This document shows positions 1 through 6,494 of a stretch of DNA of 11,384 nucleotides, in pieces. Location: assembly GCA_963627215.1 (NCBI GenBank), contig CAVGAH010000065.1:1-11384 (forward strand), given 5' to 3'. Both the position numbers and the translations under genes were made by a program. This stretch comes from CAKQOE01 sp963627215 (GTDB lineage Bacteria; Bacillota; Clostridia; Peptostreptococcales; Anaerovoracaceae). The notes beneath the pieces were generated by a model. That model worked only from the letters and a program-made list of their open reading frames with translations. It ran no database searches and was not told the DNA's origin. Every line of letters begins with the position of its first letter. Within the stretch, counting starts at the first letter, position 1.

Positions 1-40
1 TTATAATAGGAACTGCTGCTGTTACAGGTAATCTTCCCAT
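1..40 (-). CDS. Start of a truncated hypothetical protein
   Basis: Only the first 13 codons lie in the window; they read MGRLPVTAAVPII and run off the left edge. The ATG (complement of 38-40) is preceded on the minus strand by AAAGGA at a normal distance, and a TTGATA-N18-TATTAT promoter lies farther upstream. A real gene start is therefore likely although the protein cannot be recognised. It is divergent from hsp20. Confidence 0.5.
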   Translation of the reverse strand, partial: MGRLPVTAAVPII

Positions 41-74
41 TTTATTTTTCCTTTAATTGTACGTGTTCCTGTGT

Positions 75-89
75 GCCTGCCAGGCAGGC
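75..89. repeat. Perfect 7-bp inverted repeat with one-base centre
   Basis: GCCTGCC-A-GGCAGGC. It lies in the leader of the truncated minus-strand gene, about 35 bases before its start codon. It could be an operator or a small hairpin. A very similar form (7-bp arms, A centre) occurs at 9092-9106. Confidence 0.5.
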
Positions 90-139
90 CATATGCAGAA
101 TGAATTCGTACTTCAAGTGAAACATCTTGTGCTTCATTT

Positions 140-169
140 ATAATAACACAGTTTTGAAAAAATTATCAA
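140..169 (-). promoter_or_regulatory. Sigma-A-type promoter for the truncated left-edge gene
   Basis: On the minus strand TTGATA (164-169) and TATTAT (140-145) are separated by 18 bases. Transcription would begin near 133 and leave a leader of about 90 nt containing the palindrome at 75-89. Confidence 0.45.
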
Positions 170-229
170 ATTCTTTGTAGATTGAATTTTCAGGCTTTTT
201 AGGGCATTCTCTAATATTTTTAAAATTTT

Positions 230-256
230 TTAGCACTCTCTTGTTTAGAGTGCTAA
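230..256 (+). promoter_or_regulatory. CIRCE element (HrcA operator)
   Basis: TTAGCACTC, nine bases, then GAGTGCTAA: an exact match to the CIRCE consensus. HrcA is the known repressor that binds CIRCE in front of groES/groEL, dnaK and some small heat-shock genes in Gram-positive bacteria. Here it overlaps the likely hsp20 promoter, so hsp20 should be derepressed on heat shock. hrcA itself is not in the window. Confidence 0.95.
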
Positions 257-270
257 TCATGAGGTATATA
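241..270 (+). promoter_or_regulatory. Likely hsp20 promoter overlapping CIRCE
   Basis: TTGTTT (241-246) lies in the CIRCE spacer, and TATATA (265-270, with alternative registers to 273) follows after about 18 bases. Transcription would start near 277 and leave a leader of about 290 nt. The -35 is weak, so the exact register is uncertain. Confidence 0.5.
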
Positions 271-276
271 TAAGGT

Positions 277-549
277 GTAAGCAAGGATGAGGCTTACGAG
301 GGAGCTTAAACTGAAAAACTGCAATGCAGCTAAAGCTGCGCAGTTTCTGTATTAGGCTTGCGCGCCGTATCAAAGATACGGGCAAGGCTTAAAAAAAGAG
401 TCGAACGAAACAAGATATTCGAACAGAGCTTAAAACAAAATGTTAATTAATGCAGGGTTCGCAAGGATCTGAAAGTAAATATGACTTCCAGCCATTGCAG
501 GGCCGAGGCCATTAAAGTGGATCTGTATCGGGTCGAAAGACCGGCGGAT
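277..549 (+). ncRNA. Long structured 5' leader of hsp20 (unidentified RNA element)
   Basis: Between the CIRCE promoter and the hsp20 ribosome binding site are about 275 bases without a credible ORF but with many stems. Seen by eye: GTAAGC/GCTTAC (277-282/292-297); AAACTG/CAGTTT enclosing GCAGC-TAAA-GCTGC (316-346); CTTGC/GCAAG enclosing CCGTATC-AAA-GATACGG (357-386); TCGAA/TTCGA (401-422); CTGAAAGT/ACTTCCAG with one mismatch (469-491); CCAT/GTGG (509-520); ATCTG/CGGAT enclosing GGTC-GAAA-GACC (521-549). Short words recur: GCAAGG at 281, 382 and 461, and GAGCTTAAA at 302 and 426. It may be a cis-regulatory or independent structured RNA (size alone would allow a raiA-type RNA, which I cannot confirm), or a dispersed hairpin-rich repeat that landed in the leader. 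Confidence 0.5.
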
Positions 550-568
550 TTAAAAGGAGGTTTTTTAT

Positions 569-1009
569 ATGTTATCTATTTTACCTAGAACTAATAATTT
601 CGGAATGAGTTTATTTGACGACATGAACAGTATGTTTGATACTCCATTCTTCAGAACTGTTCAGACAGCACCGGCTATGAAGACTGATATCCGTGAAAAG
701 GACGGTCTGTATCTGATGACTATGGATCTGCCGGGATTTGATAAAGAGAATATAAAGATCGAGCTGAAGGATGGTTATCTGACAGTTTCGGCAGAGCATA
801 ATGAAGAAAAAGAGGAAGCTGAGGAAAAAAATGGCGGCTATATCGTTCGTGAAAGGAACTACGGCAGCTGCAGCAGAAGCTTCTATGTAGGCGATCATGT
901 TACTGAAAATGATGTAAAGGCTGCTTACAAGGATGGTGCTCTTCACCTGTCATTCCCTAAGGAAGCTCCTAAAGAAGTTCCTGAAACTAAATATATTGCA
1001 ATCGAATAA
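569..1009 (+). CDS. hsp20: Small heat-shock protein, Hsp20/alpha-crystallin family
   Basis: A 146-residue ATP-independent holdase chaperone that binds unfolding proteins in the cytoplasm as large oligomers. A short N-terminal arm (1-37) contains FDDMNSMFD. The alpha-crystallin domain covers about 38-130: MKTDIREKDG, then DLPGFDKENIKIE at 53-65, LTVSAEHNEEKEE at 71-83, and the closing KDGALHLSFPK at 121-131, where the usual GVL reads GAL. The C-terminal IAI (143-145) is the I-x-I motif used for oligomer assembly. The start is fixed by AGGAGG at 555-560, 8 bases before ATG. The gene stands alone, with CIRCE upstream and a terminator downstream, so it is a monocistronic heat-inducible unit under HrcA. 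Length is normal for the family. Confidence 0.95.
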   Translation: MLSILPRTNNFGMSLFDDMNSMFDTPFFRTVQTAPAMKTDIREKDGLYLMTMDLPGFDKENIKIELKDGYLTVSAEHNEEKEEAEEKNGGYIVRERNYGSCSRSFYVGDHVTENDVKAAYKDGALHLSFPKEAPKEVPETKYIAIE

Positions 1010-1034
1010 TTCATTTAATTCATTTAATTCATTT
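1008..1034 (+). repeat. Three perfect tandem copies of a 9-bp unit
   Basis: AATTCATTT occurs three times head to tail (1008-1016, 1017-1025, 1026-1034), beginning in the hsp20 stop codon and ending just before its terminator. It is probably a slippage-type repeat; copy number may vary between strains. Confidence 0.85.
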
Positions 1035-1037
1035 TTT

Positions 1038-1071
1038 CGGGGGGTCGGCGTTTTGCCGGCCCCGTTTTTTT
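1038..1071 (+). terminator. Intrinsic terminator of hsp20
   Basis: GC-rich stem: CGGGG (1038-1042) with CCCCG (1060-1064) and CGGC (1046-1049) with GCCG (1055-1058), loop GTTTT-like, followed directly by seven T. A classic rho-independent terminator about 30 bases after the stop codon. Confidence 0.9.
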
Positions 1072-1095
1072 ATGTCCGCTTTAAAATAATATTTA

Positions 1096-1104
1096 TGGTA
1101 TAAT
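1096..1104 (+). promoter_or_regulatory. Extended -10 promoter of dus
   Basis: TG-G-TATAAT: a perfect -10 hexamer with the TGn extension, about 80 bases before the dus start. No good -35 is seen at the expected distance, which is common for extended -10 promoters. Confidence 0.6.
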
Positions 1105-1183
1105 TACGGCTGTGCTGCTGAGTATCAGATATAAGGCGCCTGTTTTAATTTTAAATATTGTATGACTTTGGAGGTCTGTTTTT

Positions 1184-2266
1184 ATGAAGCTTTATCTTGC
1201 TCCTATGGAGGGGCTTACAGGGTATGTGTTTCGGAATGCGTACCATAAATATTATGAGGCGATGGATAAGTATTTTACGCCGTTTGTATCGCACCTTGGG
1301 CTCAGTCACAGGGAGCTTGAAGACGTGCTCCCGGAGCATAATACAGGGATGTACACTGTGCCGCAGATACTTACGAACAGAGCGTCTGATTTTCTGAGTA
1401 TCGCTGATAAGCTGGGGGATATGGGATACAAGGAAGTTAATCTTAATCTCGGGTGCCCGTCAGGAACTGTTATAAAGAAAAAGCGAGGGGCGGGGATGCT
1501 TTCCGATCCGCCTATGCTTGAGGCGTTTTTGACTGAGATATATGAAAAGTGTCCGCTTAAAGTTTCGATAAAGACTCGTCTGGGGATGGATGCTCCCGAA
1601 GAATGGCCTCTTATACGCGAGATATACAGCAAATTTCCTGTACATGAGCTTATTATCCATCCGCGTGTACAGAAGGATCTTTATAAAAAGCCTGTAAGAC
1701 CGCGCTTGTTTGCTGACGCTCCGGGCGCGTCACCGTGGCAGGCCGATAGTTACGGGAGCATTCCTGTATGCTACAACGGTGATATATTTACGGGTGAAGG
1801 ATTTGAGAGATTTTTGGGAGCATTTCCCGATGCGTGCTCCGTTATGCTGGGGCGCGGAATACTTAAAAATCCCGAGTTGGGCGGCGTAGCGCGTAAGATC
1901 TGTGATGAGCATGAGGATAAAAAAGCCAAAGGCGCGGCTTCTGCCAATGACAGCGTTGTTTTCGGAACTGTCGCCGCCGCTGACATATCCGGCTTCGATG
2001 TTTCGGCTGTTCCAGACCATATCGCTGTTGAAGGTGAATATCTTCCAATCGTTGACCGCGAGCGCTTCAGAAAATTTCACGCCACACTGCTTGACGGATA
2101 TCGTGAAGTCATTGATGGTGACAGAAATGTACTTTTTAAGATGAAGGAGCTTTGGTTTTATGTCGGGCAGAGCTTTCCCGACGCTAAGAAAGATCTCAAG
2201 ACTATCAAGAAAGCTCAGAATCTTACGGAATATAAGGGGGCTGTGGCTTCTATTTTAAGAGGTTAA
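1184..2266 (+). CDS. dus: tRNA-dihydrouridine synthase (Dus family)
   Basis: A 360-residue FMN-dependent enzyme reducing uridine to dihydrouridine in tRNA D-loops. The TIM-barrel motifs appear in order: APMEGLT (6-12, FMN-binding entry), VPQI (59-62), NLGCPSG (88-94) with catalytic Cys91, SIKTR (128-132) with Lys130, IIHPR (157-161), NGD (198-200) and GRG (223-225) for the FMN phosphate. The C-terminal helical tRNA-binding domain is recognisable from about 288 (RERFRKFHATLLDGY through DGDRNVLFKMKELWFY). Between the barrel and this domain, residues about 240-286 form an Ala/Asp-rich stretch that looks like an insertion. GGAGG at 1170-1174 sets the ATG at 1184. It has its own promoter and ends at a terminator shared with the converging HAD gene. 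I do not assign DusA, B or C subtype. Confidence 0.92.
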   Translation: MKLYLAPMEGLTGYVFRNAYHKYYEAMDKYFTPFVSHLGLSHRELEDVLPEHNTGMYTVPQILTNRASDFLSIADKLGDMGYKEVNLNLGCPSGTVIKKKRGAGMLSDPPMLEAFLTEIYEKCPLKVSIKTRLGMDAPEEWPLIREIYSKFPVHELIIHPRVQKDLYKKPVRPRLFADAPGASPWQADSYGSIPVCYNGDIFTGEGFERFLGAFPDACSVMLGRGILKNPELGGVARKICDEHEDKKAKGAASANDSVVFGTVAAADISGFDVSAVPDHIAVEGEYLPIVDRERFRKFHATLLDGYREVIDGDRNVLFKMKELWFYVGQSFPDAKKDLKTIKKAQNLTEYKGAVASILRG

Positions 2267-2328
2267 ATCGTTCTTAAAAGTAGCAATTTAGCATGAACTT
2301 TATAAGAATATAAATGTATAATCATTTA

Positions 2329-2374
2329 AAAACCGCATGAGGGTGAGCTGCAGAACTCATTCTCATGCGGTTTT
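2329..2374. terminator. Bidirectional terminator between dus and the HAD gene
   Basis: AAAACCGCATGAG (2329-2341) pairs perfectly with CTCATGCGGTTTT (2362-2374); the inner TGAG/CTCA extends the stem through wobbles. The T-run on each strand allows termination of both converging transcripts. It ends 3 bases from the stop codon of the minus-strand gene. Confidence 0.9.
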
Positions 2375-2377
2375 AAG

Positions 2378-3052
2378 CTATTCCGCTTTATCATTCAGTT
2401 TTTCGAGAAACGGGAGCATGTCTGTTGCGTCTTTCAGTATGTAGTCAGGCGCGACTTCTTCTGTCACTTTTTCAGGCGGTAGCGCCATGCTCCAGCCCAC
2501 GAGGACCGATCTTACGCCTGCGTTTCCGGCGCAGCCGAGATCCATTACAGTATCGCCGACCATTACTGCTTCCTCGGGATTTTTGCCGAGCTTTTCAAGG
2601 GTTATGTTTATCGGCTGCGGGTCAGGCTTGTGCTTTGTGCAGTCGTTTGCTGTGATCACTACGTCGAAATATTTGTCAAGTCCGAACTTTTCTACGCCCT
2701 GCATCGTCGTGTGCTTCAGACGCGAGGTGACGAGCGCGAGCGTGTAGCCTGCATTTTTCAAAGATTCCAGCATTTCAGGTACACCCGGGAACAGCTTTAT
2801 GTCGTTCACGAAGTTGTCTGTCTGGTAGCTTCTGTAGATGTCGATATATTCTTTTACTGTATCACCTTCCGCTCCGAAAAATATTTTCATCGAAAGCTCG
2901 AGCGGTTCGCCGAAGTGCTCGAGCATAAGCTCTTTGTCTGCGTCATGTCCACGGAGCACGTTAAAAGTATGATTCCATGAGTTTAATATTATGTCGTTCG
3001 TGTCCATTATCGTGCCGTCAAAGTCGAACATGATCGTATTTACTTTTTTCAT
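2378..3052 (-). CDS. HAD-superfamily phosphatase (Gph/PpaX-like)
   Basis: A 224-residue cytosolic phosphohydrolase. All four HAD motifs are present: DFDGT (10-14) with nucleophile Asp10 and acid/base Asp12, Thr109-Ser110 in LVTSR, Lys142 in HKPDP, and GDTVMD (166-171) with two metal-binding aspartates. An alpha-helical C1 cap (about 17-88) lies between motifs I and II, as in phosphoglycolate phosphatase, pyrophosphatase PpaX and beta-phosphoglucomutase relatives. The DxDGTxxDT signature favours a phosphatase, but the substrate cannot be read from sequence. ATG at 3052 follows AGAGGAA at a normal distance. It is the last gene of the probable niaR-asnS-HAD operon, with 108 bases to asnS that include a GC-rich patch (about 3115-3145) without a clear terminator. 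Confidence 0.88.
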   Translation of the reverse strand: MKKVNTIMFDFDGTIMDTNDIILNSWNHTFNVLRGHDADKELMLEHFGEPLELSMKIFFGAEGDTVKEYIDIYRSYQTDNFVNDIKLFPGVPEMLESLKNAGYTLALVTSRLKHTTMQGVEKFGLDKYFDVVITANDCTKHKPDPQPINITLEKLGKNPEEAVMVGDTVMDLGCAGNAGVRSVLVGWSMALPPEKVTEEVAPDYILKDATDMLPFLEKLNDKAE

Positions 3053-3160
3053 ACAATTCCTCTCATTAATATTATCAGTATTATCTATTTCATTACAGCA
3101 TTTATCGTATTTGAAGCGAAGCGCAGAGCACCGCAGCGCGCGACGATCTGCATTGGTCCG

Positions 3161-4570
3161 CTAAAATTCAAGTGATCTTGGTGTGCGCGGGAACGGGATG
3201 ACATCGCGGATGTTTGACATACCTGTCATGTACATCACTATGCGCTCAAATCCCAGCCCGAAGCCTGCGTGCTTTGCGCCGCCGTATTTTCTGAGGTCAA
3301 GATACCATTCATAACCTGTCTCCTCCATACCGAGCTCTTCCATGCGAGCGCGGAGGACGTCAAGACGCTCTTCTCTCTGGCTTCCGCCTACTATCTCTCC
3401 TATGCCCGGTGCGAGCAGATCTGCCGCGGCCACCGTTTTTCCGTCATCATTCATACGCATGTAGAACGCCTTGATAGCCTTTGGATAATCAGTTACGAAT
3501 ACAGGCTTTTTGAATACTTCATCTGTTAAATAGCGTTCGTGCTCCGTCTGAAGGTCTATCCCCCATTCTACAGGATACTCGAACTTTTTATCTGATTTTT
3601 TCAGCAGCTCTATAGCTTCTGTGTACGTTATCCTGCCGAAGTCGGCAGCAACGATACTCCGCATTCTTTCGAGAACGCCTTTTGATACGAAGGAATCGAA
3701 AAATTCCATTTCTTCGGGAGCGTTTTCCAGCACATATGAAATAATATACTTTACCATGTCCTCGGCAAGCTGCATATCATCGTTGAGGTCTGCAAATGCT
3801 ATCTCCGGCTCTATCATCCAGAATTCTGATGCGTGGCGCGCAGTATTTGAATTTTCCGCACGGAATGTCGGTCCGAATGTATAGACATTTCTGAATGCGA
3901 GAGCGTACACCTCAGCTTCAAGCTGACCGCTTACTGTCAGCGATGCAGGTTTTCCGAAAAAGTCCTTGCTGTAGTCAACTTTTTCTGCATTGTCACCCAC
4001 AGTTGGGATATCCGCAAGGTCAAGAGATGTCACATGAAACATCTCTCCCGCACCCTCTGCGTCACTGCCTGTCAGTATCGGCGTATGAACGTAGACAAAG
4101 CCTCTTTCCCGGAAAAATTTGTGAATAGCATATGCTGCAAGTGAGCGTACTCTGAACACAGCAGAAAATGTATTGCTGCGCGGTCTGAGATGCGCTATCT
4201 CACGCAGAAATTCCATGCTGTGGCGCTTTTTCTGAAGCGGGTAATCAGCGTCGGACGCTGCTTCGAGAACGACCTCGCGAGCCTTTATCTCAAACGGCTG
4301 CTTTCCGTCAGGCGTAAGCTCGAGCTCGCCTTTTACTGTAATAGCCGACGACAGCGTGAGCTTTGCGACTTCTGCAAAATTTTCAAGGAATGCTTCCTCG
4401 TAAACTACCTGCACCGACTCGAAAAACGTTCCGTCATTCAATTCTATAAAACCAAAGGCCTTAGAAGCTCTGTTTGTACGCACCCAGCCTGATAATTCAA
4501 CATCGCGGTATTTTTCCGCAAACTCGGGCGATTCGTAATTTTTGTAAAGAGTCCTTACATCAGTATTCAT
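3161..4570 (-). CDS. asnS: Asparagine--tRNA ligase (AsnRS)
   Basis: A 469-residue class IIb aminoacyl-tRNA synthetase, of normal length, that charges tRNA-Asn with asparagine. The N-terminal OB-fold anticodon-binding domain spans about 22-105 (VELSGWVRTNRASKAFGFIELNDG-like strand pattern). The catalytic core follows: motif 1 near RGFVYVHTPILT (156-167), motif 2 FRAENSNTARHASEF (226-240), GSQRE (396-400) and motif 3 GFGLGFERIVM (436-446), ending in IPFPRTP. The AsnRS-type GEMFHVT (175-181) supports AsnRS rather than AspRS. The start overlaps the niaR stop by one base (TAATG), and GGAGGGTG in the niaR tail serves as the ribosome binding site, so the two are translationally coupled. No T-box leader is possible at this position, which is unusual for an amino-acid-responsive synthetase gene in this phylum. 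Confidence 0.96.
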   Translation of the reverse strand: MNTDVRTLYKNYESPEFAEKYRDVELSGWVRTNRASKAFGFIELNDGTFFESVQVVYEEAFLENFAEVAKLTLSSAITVKGELELTPDGKQPFEIKAREVVLEAASDADYPLQKKRHSMEFLREIAHLRPRSNTFSAVFRVRSLAAYAIHKFFRERGFVYVHTPILTGSDAEGAGEMFHVTSLDLADIPTVGDNAEKVDYSKDFFGKPASLTVSGQLEAEVYALAFRNVYTFGPTFRAENSNTARHASEFWMIEPEIAFADLNDDMQLAEDMVKYIISYVLENAPEEMEFFDSFVSKGVLERMRSIVAADFGRITYTEAIELLKKSDKKFEYPVEWGIDLQTEHERYLTDEVFKKPVFVTDYPKAIKAFYMRMNDDGKTVAAADLLAPGIGEIVGGSQREERLDVLRARMEELGMEETGYEWYLDLRKYGGAKHAGFGLGFERIVMYMTGMSNIRDVIPFPRTPRSLEF

Positions 4571-5094
4571 TATCTTTCACCCTCCTTCTGCTTTACGAGG
4601 TAGCCTTTTTCCGCGAGCGCGTTCTCTATAAGGTCAAGCGTCTCGCTGCTGTCGGCTTCCACTGTATGATAATGGTAATTTGAAGTTACCTTCATGAGCG
4701 GGCTCGACTTTCCGGCCTTTATATCACTCATAAATTCTGCAACATTTCGTCTTGATCTTATGTTGAGCGGCGCTTCCATGCGGCCGTAGACGCGATGATT
4801 GATAATTACATCCTTTACCTTGCCTCCGAGATCGACTATAGTCGTCAGCTCGTCCTCCATCTGAGCTTCCGTATGGCTTACCTTGAAAATACGGCTGATA
4901 GCCGAAGCTTCATTAAGTATATAGCCGCGGTTAGTCGATATTATCTCATGCCCTGCCGCCCTTATGAGCGCGATATCCTGCACGACGACCTGACGGCTCA
5001 CCCCGTAAGCTGCCGCTAACTTCGATGCAGAAACAGGCTTGCTGCTCTCTTTTATATCCTTCAGTATCTGCGTTCTGCGTTCTGTTCCATTCAT
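4570..5094 (-). CDS. niaR: NiaR-type transcriptional repressor of NAD biosynthesis (HTH + 3H domain)
   Basis: 174 residues. An HTH_11 winged helix covers about 5-60 (KPVSASKLAAAYGVSRQVVVQDIALIR region). The 3H ligand-binding domain fills about 68-170 with its diagnostic residues: His74 and Glu82 (SHTEAQMEDEL), His100 next to VYGR, and the HYH pair His141/His143. The His-x7-Glu...His-x-His spacing agrees with the metal site described for the Thermotoga NiaR homologue. NiaR family members repress nad and niacin-transport genes when niacin is present. ATG at 5094 follows GGGGAAGG. An extended -10 promoter and a 9-bp inverted repeat lie directly upstream. It leads the operon with asnS and sits downstream of a membrane transporter gene; that suggests, but does not prove, that the transporter is a target. 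Confidence 0.9.
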   Translation of the reverse strand: MNGTERRTQILKDIKESSKPVSASKLAAAYGVSRQVVVQDIALIRAAGHEIISTNRGYILNEASAISRIFKVSHTEAQMEDELTTIVDLGGKVKDVIINHRVYGRMEAPLNIRSRRNVAEFMSDIKAGKSSPLMKVTSNYHYHTVEADSSETLDLIENALAEKGYLVKQKEGER

Positions 5095-5132
5095 ATTTCA
5101 ATGCCTTCCCCTGTGTATTTTGTGACATTTCC

Positions 5133-5160
5133 AAAGAAACGACATCCCATCCGTTTCTTT
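5133..5160 (-). promoter_or_regulatory. Perfect 9-bp inverted repeat in the niaR leader
   Basis: AAAGAAACG, ten bases, then CGTTTCTTT. It starts only a few bases after the predicted transcription start and ends about 40 bases before the niaR ATG. It could be an autoregulatory operator or an RNA hairpin. GACAT also occurs twice on the + strand at 5124 and 5141. Confidence 0.6.
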
Positions 5161-5171
5161 CATTATCGAAT

Positions 5172-5180
5172 ATTCTAACA
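5172..5180 (-). promoter_or_regulatory. Extended -10 promoter of the niaR-asnS operon
   Basis: On the minus strand TG-T-TAGAAT, about 78 bases before the niaR start. No convincing -35 is visible. Transcription would begin near 5165, immediately before the inverted repeat. Confidence 0.5.
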
Positions 5181-5245
5181 TAAAAAAATACTAATAGCCA
5201 CGTAAACCGGGCGTCACCGCCCACATAACACTGTAAAACAGCAAA

Positions 5246-5287
5246 GCGCCGGATGCCGCGTGCGCTTTTTGCCGCGGCGCCCGGCGC
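5246..5287 (-). terminator. Strong GC-rich hairpin after the EIIC-like gene
   Basis: GCGCCGG/CCGGCGC (5246-5252/5281-5287) encloses GCCGCG/CGCGGC (5255-5260/5273-5278) with a 12-base loop. On the minus strand it is followed by TTTGCTGTTTT, an interrupted T-tract. It most likely ends the transporter transcript before the niaR promoter; some read-through is possible. Confidence 0.75.
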
Positions 5288-5327
5288 CTGTGGTTTTGTG
5301 CTTGTGTATTTAATTATTTATTTTTCA

Positions 5328-6380
5328 TTAAAGATCAAGTTTAAGGTCGTTTTCCTTTATCCATCCGGCTCTTCTTAACGGAGCAGCCAAAAGTAATGTG
5401 AGAACAGCCGGGAGCACGAAGCATATCAGGAGCATGCTCGCCCAGTCCATCGGCGTAACAGCAGCCTTAGTGCCTGCAGCTACGTCATTGAGCCAGCCTG
5501 TATAAACGCCTATCTGGCCTACAAGACCGCACGTTCCCATGCCTGAAGCTACTGCTGCTCCATTCATCTGCATATGAAACAGGCATGTAGCGATCGGACC
5601 TGTAATTGCCGATGCAAGTGTAGGAGGTATCCATATGCGAGGATTTTTTATAATATTTCCTATTTGGAGCATCGACGTTCCTATGCCCTGCGCAACAAGT
5701 CCGCCTACGCCGTTTTCTCTGAAGCCCATGACAGCGAAGCCTATCATCTGAGCGCAGCAGCCTGCCACAGCCGCTCCGCCTGCAAGGCCTGTAAGTCCGA
5801 GAGCCGCGCATATGGCAGCGCTGCTTATAGGGAGCGTGAGCGCTACGCCTACGAGGACCGAAACTATGATACCCATAAATAACGGCTGCAGCTCTGTAGC
5901 CCACATTATCGCTCCTCCGACAGAGCTTGCGGCTGCGCCTATCGACGGCGCCCACCATGCGCTCAGGAGCACGCCTGTGCATATAGCCACGAACGGTGTT
6001 ACTATTATGTCCAGCTTTGTTTCTTTAGATACTACCTTGCCGAGCTCTGCAGCAAATATAGTCACAACAAAGACCGCCAGCGGTCCGCCTGCTCCGCCCA
6101 TCTCGTTTGCTGCCTGTCCTACTGCCGCCAGTGAGAAAAGTACGAGCGGCGGCGACTGAAGCGCATAGCCGATGGATATCGCCATGGCCGCACCTGTGGC
6201 AGCCTTTGCATAGCCGCCTACAGTGACGAGCATCTCTATACCTGCCTGCTCGCCTATCGTACCTATGATGGTTCCTATCAGCAGCGATGCAAAAAGTCCC
6301 TGTGCCATCGCGCCGAGCGCGTCTATACCATAGCGTTTTGCCGAAAAAATTATGTTTTTCCTCTTCAGAAATTCTTTCAT
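5328..6380 (-). CDS. PfoR-like/PTS EIIC_2-family integral membrane transporter
   Basis: 350 residues, mostly hydrophobic, with about nine or ten membrane spans and Gly/Ala-rich helices. It matches the stand-alone EIIC_2 (PfoR-like) family: the GLFASLLIGTIIGTIG segment near the N-terminus, MGFRENGVGGLVAQGIGTSM in the middle, then KNPRIWIPPTLASAITGP and GMGTCGLVGQIG. No EIIA or EIIB gene or domain is present, so PTS-coupled phosphorylation is doubtful. The reading frame is open farther upstream, but AAGGAG lies just before ATG 6380 and the preceding residues are not membrane-like, so I start at 6380. Promoter and nested GTGTC/GACAC palindromes lie directly upstream, and a hairpin separates it from niaR. 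A niacin-related substrate is inferred only from that neighbourhood. Confidence 0.82.
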   Translation of the reverse strand: MKEFLKRKNIIFSAKRYGIDALGAMAQGLFASLLIGTIIGTIGEQAGIEMLVTVGGYAKAATGAAMAISIGYALQSPPLVLFSLAAVGQAANEMGGAGGPLAVFVVTIFAAELGKVVSKETKLDIIVTPFVAICTGVLLSAWWAPSIGAAASSVGGAIMWATELQPLFMGIIVSVLVGVALTLPISSAAICAALGLTGLAGGAAVAGCCAQMIGFAVMGFRENGVGGLVAQGIGTSMLQIGNIIKNPRIWIPPTLASAITGPIATCLFHMQMNGAAVASGMGTCGLVGQIGVYTGWLNDVAAGTKAAVTPMDWASMLLICFVLPAVLTLLLAAPLRRAGWIKENDLKLDL

Positions 6381-6394
6381 AAACAGTTCTCCTT

Positions 6395-6437
6395 GACATA
6401 TATGTCTTTCTATGTGTCTTGTCACTAAAGTTGACAC
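6395..6437 (-). promoter_or_regulatory. Operator-like palindromes in front of the EIIC-like gene
   Basis: GTGTC-N14-GACAC (6414-6418/6433-6437) encloses TGTCA-N7-TGACA (6420-6424/6432-6436). A separate perfect 12-bp palindrome GACATATATGTC is at 6395-6406, just before the ribosome binding site. The first pair covers the predicted transcription start, as expected for a repressor site. NiaR is the nearest candidate; I do not recall its consensus well enough to claim a match. Confidence 0.6.
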
Positions 6438-6442
6438 TTGAT

Positions 6443-6471
6443 AGACTAATATATTTTTTTAGCAGCGTCAA
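6443..6471 (-). promoter_or_regulatory. Sigma-A promoter of the EIIC-like gene
   Basis: On the minus strand TTGACG (6466-6471), 17 bases, then TAGTCT (6443-6448). The start would be near 6436, about 55 bases before the ATG and inside the palindromic region. Confidence 0.6.
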
Positions 6472-6494
6472 GTATTTTTTTATTTTGCGACATA

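Noticed and set aside
1306..1632. Minus-strand ORF inside dus
   Set aside because: Antisense shadow of a well-conserved enzyme, with no start signals.
4571..5320. T-box riboswitch for asnS
   Set aside because: asnS starts inside the niaR stop codon, and the leader of niaR is too short and lacks a T-box-like sequence or the layered stems.
5328..6380. Complete PTS sugar permease
   Set aside because: Only an EIIC-like domain is present; no EIIA, EIIB or phosphorylation-site motifs nearby.
6381..6437. Longer N-terminus for the EIIC-like protein starting at 6437
   Set aside because: The extra 19 residues are polar, would cross the operator-like palindromes, and have no ribosome binding site; AAGGAG directly precedes ATG 6380.
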